DNA of 64,000 bases from Clostridium felsineum DSM 794 (GTDB lineage Bacteria > Bacillota > Clostridia > Clostridiales > Clostridiaceae). The stretch is from NCBI RefSeq assembly GCF_002006355.2, contig NZ_CP096980.1:2914001-2978000 (forward strand), written 5' to 3'. Below, piece by piece: positions 56,256 through 64,000 of the stretch. The translations under genes and the position numbers were made by a program. A model generated the notes under the pieces. It searched no databases, was not told the DNA's origin, and saw only the letters and a program-made list of their open reading frames with translations. Within the stretch, counting starts at the first letter, position 1. Each line of letters begins with the position of its first letter.

Positions 56256-56399
56256 TCAACTAAAAAATATAATTCTTTTATTATATTTTTTAGACTTGTC
56301 TACTAACAATATAAACTCTTTAAGATTTTGTAATCCATTGTGAGATGTACCTGGACTATGGAATAACATTTTTCCAAGATTAGTTACTATACTGACATC
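56256..56399 (-). pseudogene. Short coding remnant, no start codon
   Basis: An open frame of 47 residues on the minus strand without a usable start at its 5' end: VSIVTNLGKMLFHSPGTS and then HNGLQNLKEFILLVDKSK, ending IFFS and stop. Codon use is coding-like. The HNGLQNL segment faintly recalls the HNGLKS motif of peptidyl-tRNA hydrolase, but too little remains to decide. Lies just downstream of the larger pseudogene, perhaps part of the same decayed locus. Confidence 0.4.
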
Positions 56400-56417
56400 T
56401 TAAAAAGTCATCTTTTC

Positions 56418-57094
56418 TACAAATTCTCATTATCTCCACTGTATCCCATAGTCTGCAAATAGTCTTTTAATTTTTCAGCTGCATAATCTACAACTTCATT
56501 ATTATATGGGTATGGACAAACAAAAATAAATCTATAAAAGCACCTATTTATATATTCTTTATCTGGCATTTTATATGATAAAATCACTGTATAATCAGCA
56601 TTAAAGGACTAATATACTCTAAATTCTTTATATATCTTATTATTATTTTTCTCCAACTAGATATAACTTTTAATTTTAAGAGAATACTGTCCATACATAG
56701 GAAATACTCTTTCATTACTCTTAGTTCTGGATAAAAAACACAGTTATATTCACAGGACGAATCATAAACGCTATCATCCATCACCGCAAATTCTCTTATT
56801 TGCAGTATGTCACACATTCTTCTGCCAACTATGCTTAGACCCCTGTTTGTACTACTTGACAACATCCATCATCTAATTTCTCAGGAGATATTGTAAGAAG
56901 GCTAAGAAATAAGTTAGCAGATTTTTTTAAATAGTATCTGCTATAAAAAGTATATTTACTATATCTCGTTCACTTTCCAAATCTTTAATTAGATTATAGC
57001 CTTGAATTTCACACAATAATCTATAAGACCTACAGTCTGCATATTGTCCAACGATATTACTCTTCAAATCATTGAAAAAATTCCAACACTCCAT
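56418..57094 (-). pseudogene. Frameshifted pseudogene of unknown family
   Basis: Three coding-like segments in successive minus-strand frames. First: 57094-56927, MECWNFFNDLKSNIVGQYAD ... ILFIADTI, with GAGGTG upstream; it continues in another frame as LKKSANLFLSLLTISPEKLD. Second: from 56865, MLSSSTNRGLSIVGRRMCDI ... ISPLM, ending 56584. Third: through the next shift, ADYTVILSYKMPDKEYINRC ... YAAEKLKDYLQTMGYSGDNEN, ending in TAG at 56418. The pieces abut with no gap, as expected for one protein of about 225 residues broken by at least two indels. Sequencing error cannot be excluded. Function unknown. Confidence 0.6.
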
Positions 57095-57312
57095 ACTGCA
57101 GCACCTCACATGTTTTACATTTATTATATTTTTTCTACATTAAAATATATTAATTTCACAATATCACATATTTTTTCCATATTTGTGGTATAATTATATT
57201 GTTGATTTTATATTGTATTTTATGCCAAAACTAAAAATAATAACTTAATTTTAATCTAATATTACTACTTCTAAAAATTATTTTTATTAACAAGGAGAAA
57301 TTTTAATAAAAT

Positions 57313-57735
57313 ATGACTATGAAAGAAAAAGAAATTTTAAAACTTATTAACCAAATGACAAAATCAAATATTTCTTATATTGAATTAAAATCACCTACTT
57401 TAAGCTTAAAAATGCAACAAAAAAATTTTCATTCTGAGAAATCTGATAACATAATATTTAATAATGAAATTTGTTGCACTAAAGAAGATGATAATATTGT
57501 ACAAATAAAATCACTGTATGTTGGAATCGTCAACATTTTTAATATTAAAACAGATAATATATATGCTAAACTTGGAAGCAAGGTTCTTCAAGGACAAACT
57601 CTATGCAATATTAATTACTTAAATCTGTCTATAAATGTTTCTTCATCTGTAGATGGAATATTATCAAAATCTTTTATAAATGATAAGGATCTAGTAGAAT
57701 ACGGACAAATTCTCTTTGAAATCACTAAAGATTAA
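57313..57735 (+). CDS. AccB-like biotin carboxyl carrier homologue lacking the biotin lysine
   Basis: 140 residues. The N-terminal part (EILKLINQMTKSNISYIELK) matches AccB, and the C-terminal part keeps the biotinyl fold: VGIVNIF, AKLGSKVLQGQTLCNI, then SVDGILSKSFINDKDLVEYGQILFEI. The loop that should read EAMKL reads NYLNL (101-105), so the biotinylated Lys is Asn104. Lone gene: no carboxylase, biotin carboxylase or transferase subunit lies nearby. The AAGGAG is about 15 bases before ATG, a poor spacing. Frame is intact, so it may have a non-biotin role or be decaying. Confidence 0.75.
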   Translation: MTMKEKEILKLINQMTKSNISYIELKSPTLSLKMQQKNFHSEKSDNIIFNNEICCTKEDDNIVQIKSLYVGIVNIFNIKTDNIYAKLGSKVLQGQTLCNINYLNLSINVSSSVDGILSKSFINDKDLVEYGQILFEITKD

Positions 57736-57740
57736 CAATT

Positions 57741-57790
57741 TAACTCACACATGTGTAAGAAAAATAAAATCTTTTGACACATGTGAGTTA
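57741..57790 (+). terminator. Hairpin after the AccB-like gene
   Basis: TAACTCACACATGTGT pairs with ACACATGTGAGTTA around a 20-base A/T-rich loop (14-pair stem); followed by AGTTTTG on the plus strand. Also readable as a terminator on the minus strand. Confidence 0.7.
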
Positions 57791-57843
57791 AGTTTTGAAT
57801 TAATTGTACCATAAAACTAAAAGACTAAATTCAAATTATGGAA

Positions 57844-57969
57844 CTATTTGTGTTTTACAAATTTTTCAGATTCATTTGAGAGTTTTTCTTCCATCTTTTT
57901 CAGTTCGGTTTTTGTTTTTTGTCCTGCTTTTTTATTAGATTTTGAATTTTTGTTATCCTTATGTGACAT
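57844..57969 (-). CDS. Small lysine-rich basic protein (41 aa)
   Basis: ATG at 57969 with GGAGG nine bases upstream. Begins MSHKDNKNSKSNKKAGQK and ends LSNESEKFVKHK; over a third of residues are Lys or Asn, no hydrophobic core. Similar short basic proteins occur in spore-formers, but I do not recognise it as a known spore protein. The frame is intact and the ribosome site strong. Confidence 0.6.
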   Translation of the reverse strand: MSHKDNKNSKSNKKAGQKTKTELKKMEEKLSNESEKFVKHK

Positions 57970-58345
57970 AATAATTTACCTCCAAAAAGTAGTTTAAATT
58001 TATTTATCATATAAGTTTGCCCCAAAAACTAAAAATATACTCCAATAAACATTAGTATTTATAATCTAAATACTTTAATAATATCATAAATTATTTAGCT
58101 TCTTTTTTTAATACATGTTTTAAAACATACTTTTTGCTTTTTATAACCAATTATACATTATTTTCATCATATCCATTATTTAATATCAACACATATCAAT
58201 CTATTACATATAAAAAAGTATAATATTATATTAAGTATGCAATAAATAGCCATTATTTTATACTTATTAACTCTACAATTAAGAATTCATTATATTTATA
58301 CGTTTACTTATTAATTATATTTTAAGATTCTGTGCTTCTTGCATA
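57970..58345. other. AT-rich intergenic stretch, no gene seen
   Basis: Very AT-rich, no hairpin of note and no coding frame with a start and ribosome site. Presumably holds the promoter of the hotdog gene that follows. Confidence 0.6.
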
Positions 58346-58366
58346 ATGAAAGGAATGAAATTTATT

Positions 58367-58807
58367 ATGGATAAAAATGAGTTTCAACAATTAATCCATA
58401 AACAAATACCAATTATTAATGCCATGGGGATTGATGTTTTAGAATTCACACCTTATAAGGTAAGAATTTCAGCAAAATTAAATCCAAATATAAATGATAA
58501 AGGAACTGCATTTGGTGGTAGTATAAGCTGTCTAATGACACTCTGTGGTTGGGCAATGACATTTGCAAATATTAAAGAATCATATCCAGATGCTAATATT
58601 GTAATTCAAAAAAGCACTATAGAATACCTAGTACCTATAAAAAAAGATTTTATAGCAGAGTGTACTCTAGAAAATGAAGATGATAAAAAAAACTTTCTTG
58701 AAATGTACTCAAAACATAAAAAAGGTAAATTAGATCTTAAAGTAACTTGCTATGATAAAGATGTTTTATTAGTAAAATATCAAGGTCGTTATGTAGCATT
58801 TCATTAG
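58367..58807 (+). CDS. YiiD-C-type hotdog-fold thioesterase-like protein
   Basis: About 146 residues. A single hotdog domain with DKGTAFGGSISCLMTLCGWAM holding the helix after the conserved GG-type motif of the YiiD C-terminal/putative thioesterase family. Likely hydrolyses or binds an acyl thioester. The start is uncertain: ATG at 58367 has AAGGA 12 bases upstream, while an earlier ATG at 58346 has none. Convergent with the ligase/ACP/KAS operon across a terminator, so it may serve that pathway as an editing or release enzyme. Confidence 0.8.
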   Translation: MDKNEFQQLIHKQIPIINAMGIDVLEFTPYKVRISAKLNPNINDKGTAFGGSISCLMTLCGWAMTFANIKESYPDANIVIQKSTIEYLVPIKKDFIAECTLENEDDKKNFLEMYSKHKKGKLDLKVTCYDKDVLLVKYQGRYVAFH

Positions 58808-58864
58808 TTTTTATTTTTTATATAAAACTATTTAATTTATATAGCCTTCAGTTTAAAATCTCAC

Positions 58865-58904
58865 AAAAATAAGCCACTACATGTTAGCGTAGCGGCTTTA
58901 TTTT
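58865..58904. terminator. Bidirectional terminator between hotdog gene and ligase
   Basis: AAAAATAAGCCACTAC / GTAGCGGCTTTATTTT hairpin, T runs both ways, between convergent genes. Confidence 0.87.
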
Positions 58905-58937
58905 ATTTCAACATAGTTTTTTACCTTTAAAATATAC

Positions 58938-60470
58938 CTATAATATAATTTTACATACAGATGTATCTTTTAACGCTGATCGTTTTAATTTTCCAGTAAG
59001 TCCTCTAGGTAACGACTTAACAATATAAAATTTCTTAGGACACATATCACGACCAATATTTTGTCTAATACTCTTTTTTAAGTCGCTAACAATAGCATCT
59101 GCCGAACTTTTACCAATTACAATATAAGCAACAATTATTGTGGTTTTTTCATCACTTATTTCTCCAGCGACTGCCCCTTCTTGTACCAATGGATGATCTG
59201 CAATTACACTTTCTATTTTTGAACCGTTAACCCATACTCCATTTACCTTGAATGTATCAGTATTTCTACCTATATACCAAAAATATCCTTCATTGTCTTT
59301 ATAAAATATATCTCCTGTTTTCACACCATTTCCGTACTTTATTTCATGAGTTTTATCTTTATTATTCCAATATCCTTGCATAATACTATTCCCAGCTATA
59401 AATAATTCACCAGGCATCCCATCTTCTACTACATTATTTTCCTCATCTAATATTTCAGCCTTATATCCAGGCACAATTTTACCAACGCTTCCTATCTTAG
59501 CCTCACCAATTCGATTTGATAGTACTGCTGCTAATGATTCTGTACAGCCATACTCTTGTAAAATTTCACAATTAAACCTTTTCTTCCATGAGTCATAAAC
59601 TGATTTAGGTAATCCTTCACCTCCTGTAACACATAAACGCATATTATGAAATCCGATATCATTAGAATCTAGCAATTTCAATATAGAATTAAAAATCATT
59701 GGTACCGCAATAAAAACTGTAGGCTTAAATTTATTAATATCATCAATTACTGAAAATAAATTATCATTGTCATTAGACTTTATAATAGCACTTCCTCCCA
59801 CTGCAAAAGGAATATAAATCGTAAATAACACTCCGAGGGCAAATGAAATCAAAGGATGCGAATAGAATATATCTTCGCTGTTACTTTTTAAAATCTGTTT
59901 ACCAAACGAATCAATAACTGTTAGTACATTCTGATGAAAGTGCATGGCTCCCTTAGGTCTTCCACTACTACCTGATGTAAATTGCCAAAATGCAATATCA
60001 TCTTTAGTTGTTGGTGCTAACTTACAACTTGTATTCAAATTATATATATAATCTTTTTTGTCACTAACAACTATTATTTGTTTTAATAATTCATGTTGAT
60101 AATCTCTAAGTTTATTATAAAAATCTCCTGTAGTAAATAAATATTTTATTCTAGATTCATCAATAAGAGAGTTTATATTTTCTAAGTCTAATTTTATATT
60201 AATTAAAAGTGGTACAACTCCAACTCTAATAGCTCCTAAAAACAAAAATATATATTCTGGTTCATCTGGCATTAATAGTCCTATTCTATTTTCCATATCT
60301 AAGCCAAGTTCTCGCATATAATTTCCAAATTGATTTACCTTATTATTCATATCGCCATAGGTATACATAGAATTTTTATAATATAGTGCAATTTTATCTT
60401 TTCTACCTTTTTTTAAATTACATTCTTCAATTAAGTAATTACTAATGTTAAATACTTCACCGTAAATCAT
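58938..60470 (-). CDS. AMP-forming acyl/aryl ligase, benzoate-CoA ligase-like
   Basis: 510 residues. ANL superfamily: phosphate loop FWQFTSGSSGRPKGAMHFHQN (about 155-175), GCTESLAA (motif A5), TGDIFYKDNEGYFWYIGRNTDTFKVNG (A7-A8) and PRGLTGKLKRSAL near the end with the catalytic Lys. The loop and the following MHFHQN match benzoate-CoA ligase-type enzymes best, so the substrate may be an aromatic or short branched acid. With a free ACP directly upstream, the acyl group is probably loaded on that carrier rather than on CoA. GGGAGGAAG before ATG at 60470; a start 13 codons earlier lies inside the ACP gene. Confidence 0.85.
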   Translation of the reverse strand: MIYGEVFNISNYLIEECNLKKGRKDKIALYYKNSMYTYGDMNNKVNQFGNYMRELGLDMENRIGLLMPDEPEYIFLFLGAIRVGVVPLLINIKLDLENINSLIDESRIKYLFTTGDFYNKLRDYQHELLKQIIVVSDKKDYIYNLNTSCKLAPTTKDDIAFWQFTSGSSGRPKGAMHFHQNVLTVIDSFGKQILKSNSEDIFYSHPLISFALGVLFTIYIPFAVGGSAIIKSNDNDNLFSVIDDINKFKPTVFIAVPMIFNSILKLLDSNDIGFHNMRLCVTGGEGLPKSVYDSWKKRFNCEILQEYGCTESLAAVLSNRIGEAKIGSVGKIVPGYKAEILDEENNVVEDGMPGELFIAGNSIMQGYWNNKDKTHEIKYGNGVKTGDIFYKDNEGYFWYIGRNTDTFKVNGVWVNGSKIESVIADHPLVQEGAVAGEISDEKTTIIVAYIVIGKSSADAIVSDLKKSIRQNIGRDMCPKKFYIVKSLPRGLTGKLKRSALKDTSVCKIIL

Positions 60471-60495
60471 ATACTTCCTCCCAGTGTTTTGCTCT

Positions 60496-60738
60496 TTATT
60501 TATTAACATTTTCTAAAATATATTCGCAAATATCTTCTAATGTTATGTCTTCTTTAACTGTTAATTTCATAGACACTCCATATTTTTCTTTTATAGAAAC
60601 TGCCATATCAATTAACTCAACTGACTTCAATCCTAGTTCTACGGTAGTTACACTTTTCATATCATTCAAAAATTCTTCTTCTATACCTATATCTATCAAT
60701 ATATTTTTTAAAAATGCTCTTATTTCATCTATATTCAT
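60496..60738 (-). CDS. Free acyl carrier protein
   Basis: 80 residues, acidic, helical. Phosphopantetheine site ELGLKSVELIDM with Ser39 in a LGLKSVEL context (divergent from the DSL form of fatty-acid ACP). GGGGG seven bases before ATG at 60738. Its reading frame starts 15 bases after the KAS stop, and the ligase follows, so the three genes are one unit. Probably dedicated to this pathway, not to fatty acid synthesis. Confidence 0.88.
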   Translation of the reverse strand: MNIDEIRAFLKNILIDIGIEEEFLNDMKSVTTVELGLKSVELIDMAVSIKEKYGVSMKLTVKEDITLEDICEYILENVNK

Positions 60739-60752
60739 TGATAATTCCCCCA

Positions 60753-61760
60753 CTATAATTTATATAATACCGCTGATGTAGTATATCCAGCACCAATTGC
60801 ACATAACACAATATGATCATCTTTTACTACCAATTCATCATTCAAAGCATATTCCAAAGAAAAAAATGGACTACAGCTTCCATTATATCCATACATATCT
60901 CCTGTATAAATATACTTGTCCTTTTTTAAATGCAGCTTTGCCATTGCTGTTGCAATATGATACAGCGAAAATTGAGAAAAAAAGTACTTCTTTATGTCTG
61001 CTGGTAATAATGCATTTTTTTTAAGTAAATTTAATATTATGTCATTCCAAACATCAGGTATAAAATCTAAATTCACTTCTTCATTAACACCTGCTTTAAT
61101 ATCTTTATCATCTCTATTATTCTTCATTAACATATCTTTAAATCCACTTTTAGGAAATACATTCATGTTATCATAATTCCAATCAGTTTTATAACTAGAA
61201 TCTATAAATCCTCTTTTTACCTCTTCTTCTTTTTTCTCTAGTATAACTGAAGCAACTGAATCTGAAAATATTGAGTAGTCTATTGGATCTTTATCATCTC
61301 TTATATAACTTTCAATAAATACTGTAGTTATCATTGCCTTACTAAACTCTTTGTTTGAAAGCAGATACCTAGAAATTTGATCTATAGCTACTACTCCTCC
61401 TGCACAATTGGCATTCATGTCATATGCAACTTTAACGTTTTTCGCATTTAACTTTTTACCTAGTTTTATTGCGTTTGTTGGAGCTATGTATTCTGGTGTA
61501 TCAGCAACAACAACAATTATGTCTAATTCATCTGCTTTTATGTTAGCCTGTTTAAGGGCTTTGTCTGAGGCAACTTTGGCAAAATCAAAGTAGTCTATAT
61601 CTTCATCAATACTAAATCTTTTATTTTTCCCTAGTATTTTCATAAGACTTCTTACTCTAATACCTGTACCCTTAAAATGGTTCTCTATATCTTCATATGT
61701 TGTAACATTTTCCTCTGGATAAGTAGTGCCTATTCCTGTAATTACTATATTATTAAACAT
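60753..61760 (-). CDS. Ketosynthase III-like enzyme with altered catalytic His
   Basis: 335 residues, thiolase fold of the FabH/KAS III type. Active Cys119 in DMNANCAGG is kept, as is Asn293 in GYNGSCSPF. The HQAN tetrad that supplies the catalytic His in FabH reads SQFS (262-265); spacing to Asn293 equals the FabH His-Asn spacing. A His does occur three residues on (H268). Such changes occur in KAS III homologues that make ester, amide or other bonds instead of decarboxylating malonyl-ACP. AAAGGAG before ATG at 61760. Upstream of the ACP and downstream of the NRPS gene. Confidence 0.85.
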   Translation of the reverse strand: MFNNIVITGIGTTYPEENVTTYEDIENHFKGTGIRVRSLMKILGKNKRFSIDEDIDYFDFAKVASDKALKQANIKADELDIIVVVADTPEYIAPTNAIKLGKKLNAKNVKVAYDMNANCAGGVVAIDQISRYLLSNKEFSKAMITTVFIESYIRDDKDPIDYSIFSDSVASVILEKKEEEVKRGFIDSSYKTDWNYDNMNVFPKSGFKDMLMKNNRDDKDIKAGVNEEVNLDFIPDVWNDIILNLLKKNALLPADIKKYFFSQFSLYHIATAMAKLHLKKDKYIYTGDMYGYNGSCSPFFSLEYALNDELVVKDDHIVLCAIGAGYTTSAVLYKL

Positions 61761-61790
61761 ATCAAATCTCCTTTCCACTAGTTAAATTTA

Positions 61791-64000
61791 TCAACTAATA
61801 GTTATTCTACTATTATTAATTTTAATTCCGCCTTCTAAGCAATGTAGAAATCTTTGATTTTTTTCCAAATGGAAATGTGATTCTATCTTTTCAAAATTCA
61901 TATCACCTATAGAGCAAACTCCAATATTTAGATTCTCACATATTTGAGTTAATGTTGATACCATAATACCCGTATCGATAAGAGAATATAAATATCCAGA
62001 TCCTTTATACCTAGGCATTGAAACTTTTGCATTATAGATAAAGTAAATAGAAAAAGCAGATTCTTTAAATATATCCTTATTAGTAAAGTAATGTGCGTCT
62101 GATGTAATACATTCTTTATCCTCAACTAAACATAGTAAATTATCAACTGAATTATAATAATACAAGCCATTGTCTACATTCTCTATTCTATCTTTTTTTA
62201 CATATATAAACACATCCACAGGATATAATCCACCAGCACTTGCATAGTAATAGTATTTATACCCCCCTAATTTTATTTGCTTAAACGTACTCAACATTGT
62301 TGAAAAATCATCAAATGATATTTTAGTTTCACAATCATATTCTCTGCAGCTATATCTTTTTGCCATATTTTCAGGCATTTTAGTTTCTTGCCTAAGTTCT
62401 ATGACTTTTTCACTATCATAACTAAGCTTTCTATTTAATTGTTCACGCTTATATTTTTCATAAACTTCCTTTTTAACAATTAAATCATTTCCATAGTCAT
62501 GCTTTAATAAATTATCTTGACTGCTAAACAAATCTTCAATTTTTAAAATCTCATTTACAAGAATCTTATCATTCATTAATTTATCTAAAGCTTGTCTTAA
62601 TTCTAAATTATTATAATATGTGAATTCATTCACTATAGTTTCTAATGTACAGCCATTTTGTGTTAAAAAGTACAACTTTGGTAATAATGATAAATAAACT
62701 TTTTCTGAATATTCTTTTTCGCCGATTATCAATACATCATTCTCAATTCTCCATTGCATAATAGGTGACCAATAATATATCTCTTCTCTTTTCTTGTTTA
62801 TAGTTTTCTTATCATCAACACCATCAGACGAATGCGTTATTGAAGTCTTTTGTATTAATCTCTCTAAGTCTTCAATATTATTTAACTTCAAAAAATCCTT
62901 AAATTTTATCTGAATACTAAAAGCTTCTTCTAATTTAGATATGATAGACACCATTAATATTGAATTTAATCCCATTTCGTAAAAATTATCCTTAATACCT
63001 ATCTTTATCTTACCTTCAAAAGCATCTTGAAAAATCATAACTAATTTCTCTTGAATTTCATTAGAAGGTGCAGCATAATTTTCATTTACCTCATTATCAT
63101 CTATTGGCTGCGGTAAATTCTTCCTATCAATTTTACCGTTAGCTGTTAAAGGTATCCTTTCAATTTGGATTAACTTTGTAGGAATCATATATGGAGGAAG
63201 CATTTTACTCAAATGTTCTTTAATTTCACTCTTTGGCATATTTTTGCTTGCTACGTAATATCCACAAAGATAATTATTATTTAAACTATCCTTCTTTACA
63301 GTGACAATTGAAGACTTAATACCCTCAAATGAATTCATTGTAGTTTCCACTTCACTTAATTCTACTCTATATCCACGAACCTTTACTTGATTATCTTCTC
63401 TCCCAATGAACTCAACGTAGCCACCTTTATTTAATATTCCATAATCACCAGTTTTGTAAATTTTTCCAAAATCCGGATGGTTAATAAATGCTTTTTTCGT
63501 TTTTTCCTCGTCATTTATATAACCTAATGCTACACCATCTCCACCAATATATATTTCTCCTTTAATTCCTTCGGGACACAATTTTTGTTCATAATTTAAT
63601 ATATATATACTTTGGTTTGCTAATGGCATTCCATAAGGTATACTTTTCCACGTATCTTTTACTTCTTCTATTGGATAGTAAATAGACCATATTGAGGCTT
63701 CCGTAGCTCCACCCAAGCTAACAACCTTGCTATTTTTAAAATGATTTTTTATTTTACTTGGAAGATTTAGAGGTATCCAATCACCACTTAATAGTACTAA
63801 TCTTAAATCAGAACTATTATCTTCAGCTTTTATGTTATCAACTAAAATTGTCATTGTTGAAGGAATAGAATTCCAAATTGTTATTTTATTATTTCTCATA
63901 ACCTCTAAAATATTTTTAACATCTCTTTGATCCGCAACTTGTACTAAAGTAGCCCCTACACTTAAACATCCAAAAATATCATATACAGATAAATCAAAAC
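61791..64000 (-). CDS. Nonribosomal peptide synthetase, A-PCP-Ox, cysteine-specific (5' end outside window)
   Basis: The first 33 codons seen (63998-63900) continue the same frame upstream of an internal ATG at 63899, so the gene extends past the edge. In-window order: adenylation domain (about 1-300: FDLSVYDIF, GGATEASIWS, KTGDYG, IGREDNQVKVRGYRVE, LTANGKIDR), PCP (about 310-385, Ser346 in MGLNSILM), a short winged-helix-like linker, and a C-terminal SagB/McbC-type flavin oxidase (about 548-735, KRYSCREYD). Code residues D2 L3 Y6 N43 L69 S71 L95 I103 W104 K289 spell DLYNLSLIWK, the cysteine code. No thioesterase follows. An upstream cyclisation domain is expected but not visible. Confidence 0.9.
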   Translation of the reverse strand, partial: FDLSVYDIFGCLSVGATLVQVADQRDVKNILEVMRNNKITIWNSIPSTMTILVDNIKAEDNSSDLRLVLLSGDWIPLNLPSKIKNHFKNSKVVSLGGATEASIWSIYYPIEEVKDTWKSIPYGMPLANQSIYILNYEQKLCPEGIKGEIYIGGDGVALGYINDEEKTKKAFINHPDFGKIYKTGDYGILNKGGYVEFIGREDNQVKVRGYRVELSEVETTMNSFEGIKSSIVTVKKDSLNNNYLCGYYVASKNMPKSEIKEHLSKMLPPYMIPTKLIQIERIPLTANGKIDRKNLPQPIDDNEVNENYAAPSNEIQEKLVMIFQDAFEGKIKIGIKDNFYEMGLNSILMVSIISKLEEAFSIQIKFKDFLKLNNIEDLERLIQKTSITHSSDGVDDKKTINKKREEIYYWSPIMQWRIENDVLIIGEKEYSEKVYLSLLPKLYFLTQNGCTLETIVNEFTYYNNLELRQALDKLMNDKILVNEILKIEDLFSSQDNLLKHDYGNDLIVKKEVYEKYKREQLNRKLSYDSEKVIELRQETKMPENMAKRYSCREYDCETKISFDDFSTMLSTFKQIKLGGYKYYYYASAGGLYPVDVFIYVKKDRIENVDNGLYYYNSVDNLLCLVEDKECITSDAHYFTNKDIFKESAFSIYFIYNAKVSMPRYKGSGYLYSLIDTGIMVSTLTQICENLNIGVCSIGDMNFEKIESHFHLEKNQRFLHCLEGGIKINNSRITIS

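Noticed and set aside
56256..56399. Peptidyl-tRNA hydrolase fragment
   Set aside because: The HNGL resemblance covers only a few residues; too weak to name.
57313..57735. Functional biotin carboxyl carrier protein
   Set aside because: The biotin-accepting lysine is absent, so the fold assignment is kept but not the carrier function.
63791..63899. NRPS gene starting at the ATG at 63899
   Set aside because: The frame is open and clearly coding to the window edge with the A4 motif FDLSVYDIF, so the ATG is internal.

Overview
The window is a 64 kb piece of an AT-rich chromosome from a low-GC, spore-forming Clostridium. Evidence: AGGAGG-type ribosome sites with frequent TTG/GTG starts; intact Clostridia-specific genes (SCIFF peptide and its radical-SAM maturase, the TIGR04086 membrane protein beside yajC, hemZ); and a backbone order ruvA-ruvB-queA-tgt-yajC ... 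secD-secF ... apt-relA-dtd ... hemZ-aspS that is familiar from cluster I solventogenic clostridia such as C. acetobutylicum. The relative is suggested from memory of gene order, not from a search. No rRNA, tRNA, CRISPR array or insertion sequence was recognised.

Layout. 1-3.4 kb: a 4-aminobutyrate-type catabolic set (start of an aldehyde dehydrogenase, gabT-like aminotransferase, PucR-type regulator). 3.6-4.7 kb: small unknown genes. 4.7-12.6 kb: housekeeping and accessory enzymes (dUTPase, metallo-beta-lactamase-fold hydrolase, CNNM/HlyC transporter, TetR regulator with a decarboxylase-like amidohydrolase, LD-carboxypeptidase, nitroreductase, GNAT, TerC). 12.7-19.7 kb: two beta-glucoside systems, one under a LicT-type antiterminator with two visible RAT/terminator switches, the other a lone GH1 enzyme next to a DeoR repressor with readable promoters and shared operator-like dyads. 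19.8-24.5 kb: mixed genes (MBL hydrolase, acyltransferase, small winged-helix protein, DegT aminotransferase, YhaM nuclease). 24.5-36.3 kb: addA-addB, glyA, a split ThrE-type exporter, a MATE exporter. 36.9-37.55 kb: a five-copy tandem repeat carrying nine small hairpins of two covarying types. 37.5-56.1 kb: the translation, RNA, secretion and recombination backbone, all on the minus strand, with SCIFF and its maturase inside it.

56.2-58.4 kb is a decayed stretch: a frameshifted pseudogene, a further remnant, an AccB-like protein without the biotin-accepting lysine, and a 41-residue lysine-rich protein. From 58.3 kb to the window end lies part of a biosynthetic cluster: a YiiD-type hotdog protein, a benzoate-CoA-ligase-like AMP-forming enzyme, a free acyl carrier protein, a divergent ketosynthase III and the 3' part of a nonribosomal peptide synthetase with order A-PCP-Ox. 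The ten-residue adenylation code read by hand is D-L-Y-N-L-S-L-I-W-K, the classical cysteine code, and the last domain is a SagB/McbC-type flavin oxidase. The simplest reading is a small thiazole-forming lipopeptide or arylpeptide pathway; it is the best candidate for undescribed biology here. The cluster continues beyond the right edge, so the condensation or cyclisation domain cannot be seen.
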